Assembly (NCBI RefSeq): GCF_021130785.1
Contig: NC_060211.1
Coordinates: 26,707,001 to 26,771,000 of the forward strand
Length of the DNA stretch: 64,000 nucleotides
Direction of reading: 5' to 3'
DNA from: Homalodisca vitripennis
Lineage: Eukaryota > Arthropoda > Insecta > Hemiptera > Cicadellidae
This document shows, piece after piece, positions 52,600 to 64,000 of the stretch. The notes below the pieces were generated by a model. That model was not told where the DNA came from. It saw nothing but the letters and a program-made list of their open reading frames with translations, and ran no database searches. The translations under genes and the position numbers were made by a program. How positions within the stretch are numbered: position 1 is the stretch's first letter; each line of letters opens with the position of its first letter.

Positions 52600-53310
52600 T
52601 ATTTATCACCCACATTTATCCTACGGTATTATATTGTGGGGTGGCTGTTCAAATAGCGACTTCCACAGACTGCTTGTCTTGCCAGAAGAGAGCTATCAGA
52701 ATTATTGCTAAATTAAAGTTTAGAGAGTCGTGTAGGAATTCATTTAGGGAGCTCAAAATACTAACATTACCATGTTTGTATATACTGGAAACTACTGTAC
52801 ACTGTCGGTTTAAGAGCCAAATGGTTCGAGGTCGGGACATTCACAACTACGATACAAGGTATCGTGAAAATCTCAGACCTGCTCAGCATAGACTGAGAAG
52901 ATACGAGCAACTTCCTTCTCAAGCCAGCATACAGTTTCTAAATGGGCTCCCTGAAGAAATAAAATCAATAAATGATGTAAATCGGTTCAAAAGTGCATTG
53001 CGACACTTTTTAGTGTCCCATTCATTTTATACAGTTGGTGAATTCATGGACCATCTCACTAGCTTTAATGTGCGATAGTACAGGGGCGTTGACATCCAAA
53101 GTTATTTTTTATTATATATTAATTTTTACTGCTTAACAACTTTTATTGTTAACTAAAAACGATATTTTTACGATATTTTAAAAATTAAATCGTTAGCATA
53201 AGACATTTTATTATTTTAATGAATACAAAATTATTATTACGGTATGTGACGCATGCTATGCAATGTTAAAATTGTTTTTGGCAATAAAGGTATATTGTAT
53301 TGTATATGAT
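52600..53310 (+). pseudogene. Jockey-like LINE C-terminal fragment, longest copy
   Basis: YHPHLSYGIILWGGCSNSDF in one frame, then after a one-base break QKRAIRIIAKLKFRESCR, ELKILTLPCLYILE, HNYDTRYRENLR and LRHFLVSHSFYTVGEFM (52641-53078). This is the thumb-to-C-terminus part of a jockey-like reverse transcriptase. AATAAAGGTATATTGTATTG at 53284 is the 3' terminus. Confidence 0.78.
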
Positions 53311-54734
53311 TATTGTAACTTAAAAAAAAAAAATACTTATAGAGATGACAAGACGAGTTCAACTGAAAGGCAGTTCTAGGAAAGCGACAGGACGGTAAAG
53401 AGATTGGACGTTTATGAACAGTTGTATCGAAGGACGTCGAGACGACCACGGTACAGAGAGGGTGGCGGCGTCAGGTGCTCGTTAAAACTTGGCAAGTCCG
53501 TCACCATCACCGCCTGCGGCAGTCTTGGCGTACTTCCTCCCCCTCCTCTCTTTGGTACTCGCTTGTCAAAGAACAAATCTGCCGACATGTTTACAATCGA
53601 ACTTTGACTTTCCCCCTTTCATCTTACTGGTTAGGCTTACGTTTCAGCACGCTTGCTGACCTCCCACAGAGCACGATTGTGTTACTGTGTTGCTTTGTCT
53701 GTCATTATTGCGTTCTCTGAAGGAAAGAACCGAAGAACTCGAAAGGAAGGACCTAATTGTCATGACATCATCTGATGAAGTAGAGAACTTAGCCATTCAT
53801 CTCGGTCTCACCTGATATTGTTTGCACGATTTTTCTTCTCTCATATTTTAATTGAAATCTTCCTTGACAACTCAATTTCTTTGGAACCATTTTGTCGTTT
53901 CCTGGGGCAATCAATTTAGTTATAGAACTCTGGCACCACTTTTTTTAGAAGCTCCTAATTCTTGAGAAAAATGTATAGTTAAAATATGGAAACTTAACAC
54001 ATTTGGCAAATATTAGTACCTAATAAAAAAATTGGTTTTCAATACACATATTTTACGTCTATATCGATAGTAATTTTTCCAACCAACTTTGAATGTAAGA
54101 TGAATGGAATGCTTCCTCTGGAGTGAGTATAGAGTACCAACTAGGGAGCAGCCTAAAATATTCAATTTATTAGGACAACCAATAGTGATACAACCTGTTG
54201 TTAGACAAGACTGAAAACCAATCTCATATAAACAGTGTAATATGCCTTTAAGACTTCAGTAGACTTTGAACTGTATTCACTCTGACTTTCTTCATTGAAA
54301 GCGCCTACTTCATCTGCCAAAAATCTCTAAAGAGCAAAGAGCCCTCACTCACTCAGTCATTATTAATTTTCCAACTTCATGATATCTCAGAAAGTTGAAA
54401 TGTACAAGTATGCCTTATCAATTGAACAGAAAAACAAAGAACATTTGCATGCAGATCAACCACCTATAGGGGTTGAAATGTGCTGCAATTCTTAGAAGAC
54501 AAATATTATTATTTTTGAAATTCTGGATGTCTTATAAGATACAAGTACACATACACCTTATGTTCTAAAAAATTCTCATTAGAACCAACCAAATGGAATT
54601 GGGATAACTCCAAAACTTTGTAAGATATAAATCAGTTGTAGAGGGTTAAGACCGGACGTGTAGACGCTTTTTTCACTAAATAGGTTTAGAGACCTACATA
54701 TTAGGTATATATAATTTTTTTTAAAGGAGAGGCC
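53311..54734. other. Unassigned stretch
   Basis: A somewhat GC-richer segment at 53400-53720 has short open frames on both strands but no recognisable motif. The rest is AT-rich. Confidence 0.45.
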
Positions 54735-54945
54735 GATCCCCTTTTAAGCCTTATTCTGTCCGTCCTCATGGGCCACTGGCCTGTGCGAGGATCTTATCAA
54801 ACAGAATAAAGGGGAGAGTCGATACAGTACGAGGTTGATTGTACTGATAAAAAGTGCAACGGTCACAGACAGGATTTGAACCTGCGCTATCTCTAACTCA
54901 GACCCAAAGTCCAACGACTTAGACCGCTCGGCCATCGGCACTCCC
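54735..54945 (-). mobile_element. tRNA-derived SINE, copy on minus strand
   Basis: Minus strand: GGCCGAGCGGTCTAAG, GTTGGACTTTGGGTCTGAG, GCAGGTTCAAATCCTG (box B), then TATCGACTCTCCCC and AAGATCCTCGCACAGGCCAG. Same family as 10062-10255. Confidence 0.8.
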
Positions 54946-55324
54946 ATATGTTTTCTTGATTTGTACAGCGAGGCAAACTTAACTGTGACGCATTAAACAA
55001 CCGAAAGTGATTAGATCGGAAGTGAATTTAGACGGCTGGAATAGAACCTTTGTGGGCGTAGTGGGCGTTTTAGTACGTAAGTATATATTTTATAAAACAG
55101 GACACCAATCCAAATTGCAGCAGCGTCGGGTAAATAATTCAGCCGAAACAGAATTGCTCCTACAAGTGCAAATACTGAAATAAGAACTAGTTACAATTCC
55201 GCTTAATCTCGGCACTATTAATCTCGGAACATAATTCTACCATAACTGATTTCACTAATAAGGCTACAGACTTCGAATTAGAAAATTGCTTTTGAAACTG
55301 CAAGGTTATTACAAATACGCCTTT

Positions 55325-56875
55325 ACAACAAAGAATAGGCAGATAGTGAGTCAGGGTAGGCGCGGCGAGTGCGTAGATTTCAAACCCTGACTAGCCACAA
55401 TTCCGTTAACTTTATGGCAAGGAATAGGCAGATAGTGGATACTCCAGAGTCAGGATCAGAGCGCGAAGTGGGTGGATTTCAAACCCGGTTGACTAGTCAC
55501 AATTCTGTTAACTTTATAGCAAGGAATAGGCAGATAGTGGATACTCCAGAGTCAGGATCAGAGCGGGAAGTGGGTGGATTTCAAACCCGGTTGACTAGTC
55601 ACAATTCTGTTAACTTTATAGCAAGGAATAGGCAGATAGTGGACACTTCAGAGTCAGGATCAGAGCGTGACGAGTGCGTGAATTTCAAACCCGGTTGACT
55701 AGTCACAATTTCATTAACTTTATAGCAAGGAATACGCAGATAGTGGACACTTCAGAGTCAGGATCAGCGCGGCACGTGCGTGGATTTCAAACCCGGTTGA
55801 CTAGTCACAATTCGGTTAACTTTATAGCAAGGAATAGGCAGATAGTGGACACTTCAGAGTCAGGATAGGCGCGATGAGTGCGTGAATTCCAAACCCGGTT
55901 GACTAGCCACAATTTCATTAACTTTATAGCAAGGAATACGCAGATAGTGGACACTTTAGAGTGAGGATAGGCGCGATGAGTGCGTGAATTCCAAACCCGG
56001 TTGACTAGCCACAATTTCATTAACTTTATAGCAAGGAATACGCAGATAGTGGACACTTTAGAGTCAGGATAGGCGCGATGAGTGCGTGAATTCCAAACCC
56101 GGTTGACTAGCCACAATTTCATTAACTTTATAGCAAGGAATACGCAGATAGTGGACACTTCAGAGTCAGGATTGGCGCGATGAGTGCGTGAATTCCAAAC
56201 CCGGTTGACTAGCCACAATTTCATTAACTTTATAGCAAGGGGGTCGCAGATAGTGGACATTTCAGAGTCAGAATCAGCGCGATGAGTGCGTGAATTCCAA
56301 ACCCGGTTGACTAGTCACAATTCGGTTAACTTGATAGCATGGAATAGGCAGATAGTGGACAATTCAAAGTCAGGATCTGCGCAGCAAGTGCGTGGATTCC
56401 AAACCCGGTTGACTAGTCACAATTCGGTTAACTTTATACCAAGGCATAAGCAGATAGTGGACACTTCAGTCAGGATCTGCGCAGCAAGTGCGTGGATTTC
56501 AAACCCGGTTGACTAGTCACAATTCGGTTAACTTTATACCAAGGCATAAGAAGATAGTGGACACTTCAGTCAGGATCTGCGCAGCAAGTGCGTGGATTTC
56601 AAACTAGGTTGACTAGTCACAATTCGGTTAACTTTATAGCAAGGCATGGGCAGACAGTGGACACTTCAGAGTAAGGATCGGTGCGGGAAGTGCGTGGATT
56701 TCAAACCCGGTTGACTAGTCACAAGTCCGTTATCTTTGTAGCAAGGCACAGGCAGATAGTGGACACTTCAAGCCAGGATCAGCGCAGTAAGTGCGTGGAT
56801 TTCCAAATCCGGTTGACTAGTCACCATTCGGTTAACAAATCCGGTTGACTAGTTACAAATCCGTTAAATTTATAG
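55325..56875. repeat. 102-bp satellite, about 15 units
   Basis: GACTAGTCAC or GACTAGCCAC recurs at 55389, 55491, 55593, 55697, 55799, 55901, 56003, 56105, 56207, 56309, 56411, 56511, 56611, 56713 and 56815: mostly 102 bp, once 104, twice 100. The consensus includes AACCCGGTTGACTAG, CAATTCGGTTAACTTTATAGC, AGGCAGATAGTGGACACTTC and AGTGCGTGGATTTC. Because 102 is a multiple of three, long open frames occur on both strands; these are not genes. Confidence 0.92.
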
Positions 56876-57517
56876 CGACAGAAGGTTCATTTTAGATAGT
56901 TTTATTTTCAACGATATAAAAACTGATTGCCAGTGGTCGGGAAAAATCATGTGCGCAAATAACGTATAGGTAAATGCTTAAATTTATGGATATTAATGGT
57001 TTTTTTTACTAACAAAACATAATTTATCATTGACAATTAAATTTGATTGTTCGCACATGTACCCGATAAAGTTTGATTTATTCTGTTATTAGCACTAGTT
57101 TCAATGGTTGAGCATTTGCTAGGTTTTTTTCAATAAAGTATAGTTAATAAATGTCTCTTACATTTTATGACCTCGTAGATGCTTTCTAGGAGCCTTGAAA
57201 TAAACATTGTACAGACAAATTCAATTCACATCTTTGCAAAGAAGGGAACTGTAGGGATGAAAGACTTGGAGCATGTGTGTGAAGTGACAACAATATTGCA
57301 AACTCCGCTGACAGACACACAGACACCCTCCCTTCGCGCTGTCAGGGTGTCAAGGGTAATCTTAACTTCAGTCGTCCCAGAACCTACTGGAGTGTCTGGC
57401 TGGTGCTGATAAATATGTTGCATAAGTATACGTTCCGCAAGTAATCGAAGAATGTAATGAAGTCACGTAATTACCGAGAAGGAATATTTACAAATATTAA
57501 ATAACATCATCATTATA

Positions 57518-58329
57518 CAGGGTGTCCCGTGAATCTCTGGAAAAAGGTATACCACGTTATTGCTCAGGTCAAGGCAAACATATTTCACCGTATGAATATG
57601 GGTCTTTGATTCTTGGTTTCCAATCTGTCTGTCTATATGTGTTTTTTTATAAAAAAACAATACATGAAAAACTAATAAATTAAATTATACCGTATTTGGT
57701 TCAAATTTTTGATACCACGGCCAGTTAGTGAAAAAATATCCACGAAATTATCATTAGTATTTTTAAAATGGCAGACATTAAACCTTTTAAACATTCAATA
57801 TCTTAAAAAAACAGTAGTTTTTTCAAGACTCACATGGATAACAGGTTTTACAGAATATTATCACAAATACAACAACACAATTTAAATCTAGTAATAAATA
57901 ACTGATTTAGAGCAGATTTACTGTGACAAGACTTGGCCAATATTGAGGTTCTCAGCGAATACCCAACCATATAAAAACTGAATAAACAGCAGCTTTTTAA
58001 ATAATGCTATTCTTGTAATTATTAAGAATAATTGATGAGTTTTAAGATATTAAAAGTCTAAAAGTTCTTATATCCGTTTTTTTAATACCAAAGATAATTT
58101 CATTTTATATTTTTCAGTAACTGGCCTTATTATCATAAACATAGATTTGAGCCAAATTTGGTGTAATTTAATTTATTTGTGTATGAGATATTAATTTTTT
58201 TTAAACACATACAGACTGACAGATGGGGAACTAGATATAAGATACCCATGTTCATATGGTGAAATATGTTGGTCTTGACCTGAGCAATAATGCGGTAAAC
58301 CTTTGTCCAGAGAGTTACGAGACACTCTG
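57518..58329. mobile_element. Long-TIR MITE, copy 2 (CAGGGTGTCCC ends, TA target)
   Basis: Termini CAGGGTGTCCCGTGAATCTC ... GAGACACTCTG between TA dinucleotides. Same arms as 45183-45773. The interior is longer, with a segment matching copy 1 in inverted orientation (ATTTTTAAAATGGC). Confidence 0.75.
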
Positions 58330-60534
58330 TATAATGGAGCAAGTTATATTCCACAGTTGTCAATATTTTTGCAACAATCGATGAATCGTAATTTTCTGAA
58401 TTTTTATATCCGTTAAATTTTAAGTTTGACCTCTTCTCTCATATCTTAACATGCTTGTTAAACGGTTTCACAAAGTTACTATTATAAGTAACAGCAAAAA
58501 TGGATCGGTTTTATAAAAAGTGGCGTATGTAAATAATACGTACTTATTATTAATTAAGTAATAAGTAATTATTAATTACTCATTATTAATTGACTAATTG
58601 AGGATAAAATGTATACAAGAATCACAACTCAAAAGAAAATTTACATTGCAGTAATATTTTGAATTTGCTGAGTATTCAGTTAGGTCTTCCATTGTGTACC
58701 CTACCTAAACAATACTTATTTGAGAAAAGCATTTCCCCTGATTTACGGAACGTGAAGTACGGACTGTAATTGGCTCAAATCAAGGAGATACATTTACTCG
58801 CGAACTAAAGAAACTTTTTAAACCCGATGTAGAATAACGACCATTATGGGAACCTGAGTTCCTTGCATTACCATATTGACGACTTCTTGAAGAACGACGT
58901 ACATTAGACAATAGGGTTCGAGCGGGGATTAAGATCGAGCATTCTAAACAACAATTGGACCCCGGCCACACTAATTACAAAAGCCGATCAATCTTAAATA
59001 GGCATGGGTTTTCGTATAATTTTTGTACTTTTTCTGTCATTTTACAATCCATTTGGAATTCTGAAATTTGTTTATTCAAACTAAGTCATAGCTGGTGATA
59101 ATAAATGCCATTCAACTGTATACTCTCGAGCACTTTTAGCAAATCAAGCTGACTTTCGAACTCATAAAAACTGTATGTAAGTATTGTACAAAACCTTACA
59201 CTATCCTTGGTTGGGACCATGAAATTGAATAGTTATTATATTTCTCAATCCCAGATAACTAGCATATCATAGTTATTGTACTAACTTTAAAGGCATATTT
59301 TGGTTACACAGTTATTTTTATCAGTTACGTGCGCTGTTAAATATAGCCCTTGGCAATTGAGTATGATGAAGGAGGGCTGATGAGACAGATGGATGGGTCC
59401 GTGTGCCCCGAGGTAATGAAAGCCACCCCAACTACAGACATGCCTTTATAAGTGTGGCGTCTTAGGCCTAGACCAATTACACTAAGCGGTTGGTGGACAG
59501 GGAAGTGCTTTATCACTTAGTGATTGCTTCACCTGCTTTATAGTGCATATTTTTACAAAATATAAAATTTTGTCTTATTCATATTTAATCTGTGAGCAGA
59601 ATTATGGCAAACATGATATAGATACTAGTTTAATTTATTAATTTATTTTTTTATTTATCAACGGAAAAACCATTTTACAATTACACTTAACATTTCTTAA
59701 TAATTGATGGTAGCAAGAATATACTTGCAATTCAATTTTTGTATTGATACACACACAAATATTGAGATAAATATTTAAAAGTTGAATTTCGAATACGATA
59801 CAGCATATAATATAAATGTGAATACAAAGCTAATGCTACAATTTAAGAGAGCAATGATGCTACAAATTATAGTACCCAAATAAGAATAAAAATTATTAAT
59901 AAATACATTTCATAACTTAAAACTAATAAAAAATTAAACAATAACAGAAGTTACGGTTAAAAAAAGAAGAAAAACACATTAAACTTATCAACAACTGAAA
60001 ACCACAACATACACATATGACAATAAACAATTACAAAGATAGAAAATATTGCAATCGTAAAGATTCTCTCTCCCCCCCCCAATTTTTCATTATGTCTCAT
60101 TCTTGCTTGCACGCATACTACTATAAGATAATTATAATAATAATAATAAGATACAGTAATTATAATAAGTAATTATGAGATATTGTTCATACGTCCACTT
60201 ATACTTGAATATACGTTTATTTCTTAAAGTTAAAACTATTTTTGTTTTCTGTAATTTGTATTTTCTTGAGCGATTAATACATTCAAATAAATTTTTCTTC
60301 ATACCTCAATGGCAATAATTATAACTGAAAATGATAAATTTTCAAAATTTTTATGATTAATTGAAACATTTATATATTTGTCCAAAGTTTTTTCGCACAA
60401 AAAATTTGTAAAAAGTCATACATTACTTTTGCTACACTCTGAAATTACCTTTCCGGGATAAAATTTACCGTGAAATTATAATATTAAAATTTTTAATAAA
60501 AACAGAAAGTCCTTGTAGTTTCTTCCTGGCCTGC
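58330..60534. other. Unassigned stretch
   Basis: AT-rich. A short Arg/Ser-rich minus-strand frame (58780-58971) has no support beyond being open. Simple-repeat patches include (ATA)n near 60137. Confidence 0.45.
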
Positions 60535-60757
60535 CCCTCCATGACCTTCTCACTGCGGAAGCCACCGGAGTGCCTGCAGGAGAGATGTTTGCACACCCTG
60601 TGTGTGCAGTATCCTGTATAATTGCAGCCGGTTGGCTAATAGGGTTTCCTTGTCATTCCCCTCCTTGAGACTTAAGGGAGACATCTGGGCTAAGATGTGT
60701 GAATCGTACCAATTGCGTCTTCTCTCCACAGGGCGATCATCTTCTCTCAGTTTCTAG
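60535..60757 (-). other. Unassigned open segment, possible exon
   Basis: On the minus strand about 66 codons are open from about 60757 to a TGA near 60558: LREDDRPVERRRNWYDSHIL, then MSPLSLKEGNDKETLLANRL and LYRILHTQGVQTSLLQALRW. GC content and codon use stand out from the AT-rich surroundings. On the plus strand the same stretch has a textbook acceptor GTCTTCTCTCCACAG (about 60716-60731), so the strand is not certain. No family is recognised. Confidence 0.28.
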
Positions 60758-63105
60758 CAAGTTATTATAACTCATGGACGTGTAAAATACCAAATTTTAG
60801 GTCCTAACCAAACAATACTAATCTACTGAATCACGGATAGTGCTTTAGACATTAATATTACATAAACACAAATGTTTACTGTGATGTCACAAAGAACAAA
60901 AATCTTGAATATACAAATATCGGACTTATTATAAATGTGCAAATTTTGCACATAAACAATGTTTGTTAAGGGTACATACTTCTTCTGCGAAAGATATGTT
61001 ACAGTTAGTAACCAAAGAAGTGTTGGATTGTTTATTTACATTTTCTTAACTCGTTACAAATGGGATTTTATAATATATATTTGTAGGCTTCAGCAAAGTC
61101 ATGGAAAGGAATTCTAAGGATTTGGTAAAGTTACACATTTATTTCTATAATATAATGAGGGAGTTTATAAACTCAGTGTATAGAGACAAAAATATATGTG
61201 TCCTTAAATCGACGATAATATTCAAAGAGATGCTAGGTTATCCAAAGACTAGCTAAAATAGGAAAAGTTTTTTTGATAAGTCTTATTTTCTGATACATCG
61301 ATAATTTTCTGAAAATTACAAAAAAATCTATTAAGTGATTATTTTACACGTTACTGTCAAAAACTATAAATTCTTAAAGTATTTTTACATTGAAATATTT
61401 ATTTTATTTTAGAATATCAGATGCAGTTCAAAACCAATTGATTTCCATAATTCCATATTATTTCCATATTTCTTCGGAAATTTGAAGATGGTTCCTGTTT
61501 TGAAATATTTGGAAATTATCGAATTCAAATAGTTTTTCTTTTAACACAATTCACATTTTTTGTTAAAATTATTCACATTTTCAACATTTAAAAGACCTAA
61601 TTTTGTAATAAAACGGTAAAACAGTACCGGTATTGTAACTATTATTGTATAAGAGTAGTATACGACTTTGTAGAGTGCTTTGAGAATAGAATTATAACAA
61701 AGTATAAGATTTGTCAGCTACCACAATTTACAAGGACGCTAGGTGTTTAGGACAGACTTTTCGATTGTGCCTCTAAGAATGTGCAATATAAAATTGAAAG
61801 TTTTAGAAACACTATTGTTGTTAATTCTTAATCTTTTCGAGAATCGTAAGGTGGCAAAGGCGAATAATTTACAGCCACCCGCAAAGTAATTCAGCATTAG
61901 AATAATTCGCCAATTACTGAGATGTTGGAATTAGTTTTTAAAATGGTTGTTTTATCATTCCAGGGGCGTGTAAAGTGGATATATTGCTCTGGGGTGATTT
62001 AACGGCCCAAGTCCTAACACTGGTTTCATTTTATGGAAGGGAAGTTTTAAGGAGAAAGATGAATTCTATCGCAGGAACAATCTATGTATTATTCTGTCCA
62101 CGAAATATATTAAATATGTATCAATGTCGCCAAATAATATTTCCAATGAATTTAAACCATCATTTCTTATATTATAACAGTTTATAAAAAAATACTATTT
62201 GTGTGGCATTTGGATGTATAAAACAGCAAACCGGAGTTGAAACTATAATTCAGTATAAAAAAACAAATTTAATTCCTGAAAGAATACCAAATATACTCAC
62301 TTATTTTAATATGTACGGGTACAAACTTAAAAAATTGCCTAATTTGTATTAAAATAATCCAATTAAAGTAAAATGAGAGTGTTAATCAAGGTTTTCCAAA
62401 TCGAATAGCATTTTATTCGCATTTAAAATATAAATTGTTATTGCAAATGTGCGATGTAAGTTTCCAATAAACTATGTATAAATAACAACCAATTTGGATT
62501 TCAGCATAATAATTATGAGGGAGATAATTACTTATTTTGTTTATTCATTTCGAAATAATTCCTCCATTAATATTATTAATGGACTACCAGAAACCTATAA
62601 CATAAAATCTCGTGCTATTTTACTGGAACTTAGATTTATGTAACAAGATAAAATAAAAATATATTTGGATACCTATTGTAAACATGTCGTATTAATAATT
62701 ATTTATATCTCTAAAATGCATTCTGTGAACTCTTCAAGGAATTGATTTTTTGCAGATAAAACCTTACAAAAAGGTATCGGAAGTACCGACAGAAAGTAAC
62801 AAAAGTATTACAAACGATCCATTACAATCAATTCATTACATGTGTTACTATGTACCATAGTAATGTGCCATATGATTGCACTAAGTTTGATTAAAATTTT
62901 GTGTATTTTCGGTATTTTTGTTGCCATAATTTACCCTTTGGTCTCTTTTTACATCCTGGGTGTAGAGGCGGTAATCTTAATTTTAGCCTTATACTAACAG
63001 CGTTAAATTTCAAATATTTATATACCCTTAGGAATTCTAGAACTAAGGAAATTGTCCTACATTTAAGATAGTACTCATCCCAAAGTCGTTTTTGCTACTA
63101 TTTCA
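60758..63105. other. Unassigned stretch
   Basis: Strongly AT-rich, without credible open frames, repeats or splice-supported exons. Confidence 0.5.
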
Positions 63106-63370
63106 GTGACTAATTCTTTTGGCGGGCTATGGGTGTATGTTTTGCACGAGGAAAAACTTTATTTTCGCGTCACGGAACGTCACGCATCACGCATGTTTGT
63201 TTTGTAACCGCTAGAGGCGGGACTATCGTGCGTTTCACCGTTCAGTGGCTATTCAAGCGTGCTAATGAGAGGTTACTGTCGCTCCTTGTTGAAGTGACTA
63301 CCTCTTTTGGCGGGCTATGGATGTATGTTTTACACGGAGAAAATCCATTGTTTTATAGAAAAAAACTTGT
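63106..63370 (+). repeat. Direct duplication (offset about 187 bp)
   Basis: AGTGACTAATTCTTTTGGCG with GGGCTATGGGTGTATGTTTT near 63106, and AGTGACTACCTCTTTTGGCG with GGGCTATGGATGTATGTTTT near 63293. Each is followed by a GGAAAA or GAGAAAA block. No function recognised. Confidence 0.7.
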
Positions 63371-63639
63371 TTAGCATGTTTATGTTTTCACGTGCATTTT
63401 TTATTCAACTAAAACATTGTTTTTCATCGTTTAAATATACAAAAAATTTGACTCTAGTTGAAAAACTAAAACGCATTAGTGCGTATTAACCATACCTTTA
63501 TAATGAGACATCTTCTTTAATTACACCACAAAAATGAGGTTGTCAAAGGGTTTGAAGTTTAAAATCGCTCTTATAAGGTAAAATTAATGGTTGTGTCTCT
63601 AAAACCGGATCTTAAATTTATTTATTTACCTCGTCCATT

Positions 63640-63775
63640 TCAGTAGCGTTAGCTTAGTTTAACAGGCGAGGGAATGACCTGCATTTTGGCTCAGGGAGAG
63701 GATAGAACCTGTGACCCTGCTGACAGCGGGCATGGCACGCTAAACACTGATTCAACCCTCCAGACACAAGTAATT
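63640..63775 (-). mobile_element. Probable tRNA-derived SINE
   Basis: The minus strand reads TTGAATCAGTGTTTAGCGTG (box A-like) and, about 40 bp on, GGTCACAGGTTCTATCC (box B-like), the spacing of an RNA polymerase III promoter. Different from the family at 10.1 kb. Confidence 0.42.
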
Positions 63776-64000
63776 AATATGTGTTAAAATAAGGATGGAT
63801 TTTCTTAAAAGGCTATGTAAGTCGTAACCGGTGTTAGTTTACAAGTAAGGATGGAGTGGGTGGGGAGGCGGAGGGAGTACCGGCCTGTGACTAATTGTCG
63901 TAGGTACTAACAGTGTTTCGCTGTCGGGATCCAGAGGGTGGCAGCAGCATTAACCCACCCCTTACACCGCTGAGCCTAGAAGATGGTGATTTATAACAAG

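Noticed and set aside
55369..56516. Long repetitive open frames on both strands of the satellite
   Set aside because: A 102-bp unit is a multiple of three, so stop-free frames repeat automatically. No start context, domain or splice evidence.
55325..56875. CRISPR array
   Set aside because: Units are contiguous satellite repeats without unique spacers, in an animal nuclear context.
58780..58971. Retroviral or LTR-element zinc-knuckle frame
   Set aside because: Only two neighbouring cysteines and an Arg/Ser-rich run; the CCHC spacing is absent.

Overview
This is animal nuclear DNA, AT-rich, with long introns and a dense layer of decayed transposons. The predicted gene, the jockey-like and R1-like LINE tails, mariner, piggyBac and hAT remnants and tRNA-derived SINEs point to an arthropod, most likely an insect. 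A hemipteran is a guess from repeat style only. No bacterial-type operons, CRISPR arrays or viral genes were seen.

One gene can be reconstructed with confidence. A plus-strand docking protein of the DOK/IRS class, closest in its PH and PTB domains to DOK7, runs from about 13,663 to a stop at 36,089. Fourteen coding exons join in frame to give 1,155 residues plus stop. The N-terminal half of the PH domain and the start codon are not visible and probably lie upstream of the window. Order: PH domain (13,663-14,656), IRS-type PTB domain (16,682-17,995), a long tail with recurring cysteine pairs, YDxP motifs, YxN and YxxM tyrosine motifs (18,938-29,764), and a short C-terminus (30,582-36,089). The product is expected to sit under a receptor kinase at the plasma membrane and, once tyrosine-phosphorylated, recruit SH2 proteins.

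The most striking structure is at 14,528-15,423. The 129-bp exon coding for the C-terminal part of the PH domain is present six times head to tail. The copies are separated by 24-bp spacers that carry GT...AG ends but are far too short to splice. Copy 1 is intact and has the natural upstream acceptor. Copy 2 is frameshifted, copy 3 has a stop, and copy 6 has lost its donor. Two introns of the gene, including the one that leads into this array, start with GC instead of GT.

Region by region: 1-10,060 is mostly unassigned, with a possible transposase relic, (TA)n, a LINE tail with an (ATTC)n end and foldback repeats. 10,062-13,660 holds a SINE, a CpG-rich patch and a 2-kb long-inverted-repeat element. 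13,663-36,089 is the docking-protein gene, with mariner, piggyBac-type, Penelope-like and LINE remnants in its introns. 36,090-39,240 is a candidate spliced 3' UTR interrupted by a mariner. 39,400-54,950 is a transposon graveyard with LINE C-terminal fragments, MITEs, an interrupted dimeric minisatellite and long-TIR elements that carry hammerhead-ribozyme-like cores. 55,320-56,875 is a 102-bp satellite. 56,900-64,000 is largely unassigned, with one MITE, a possible exon near 60.5 kb and a probable SINE near 63.7 kb.
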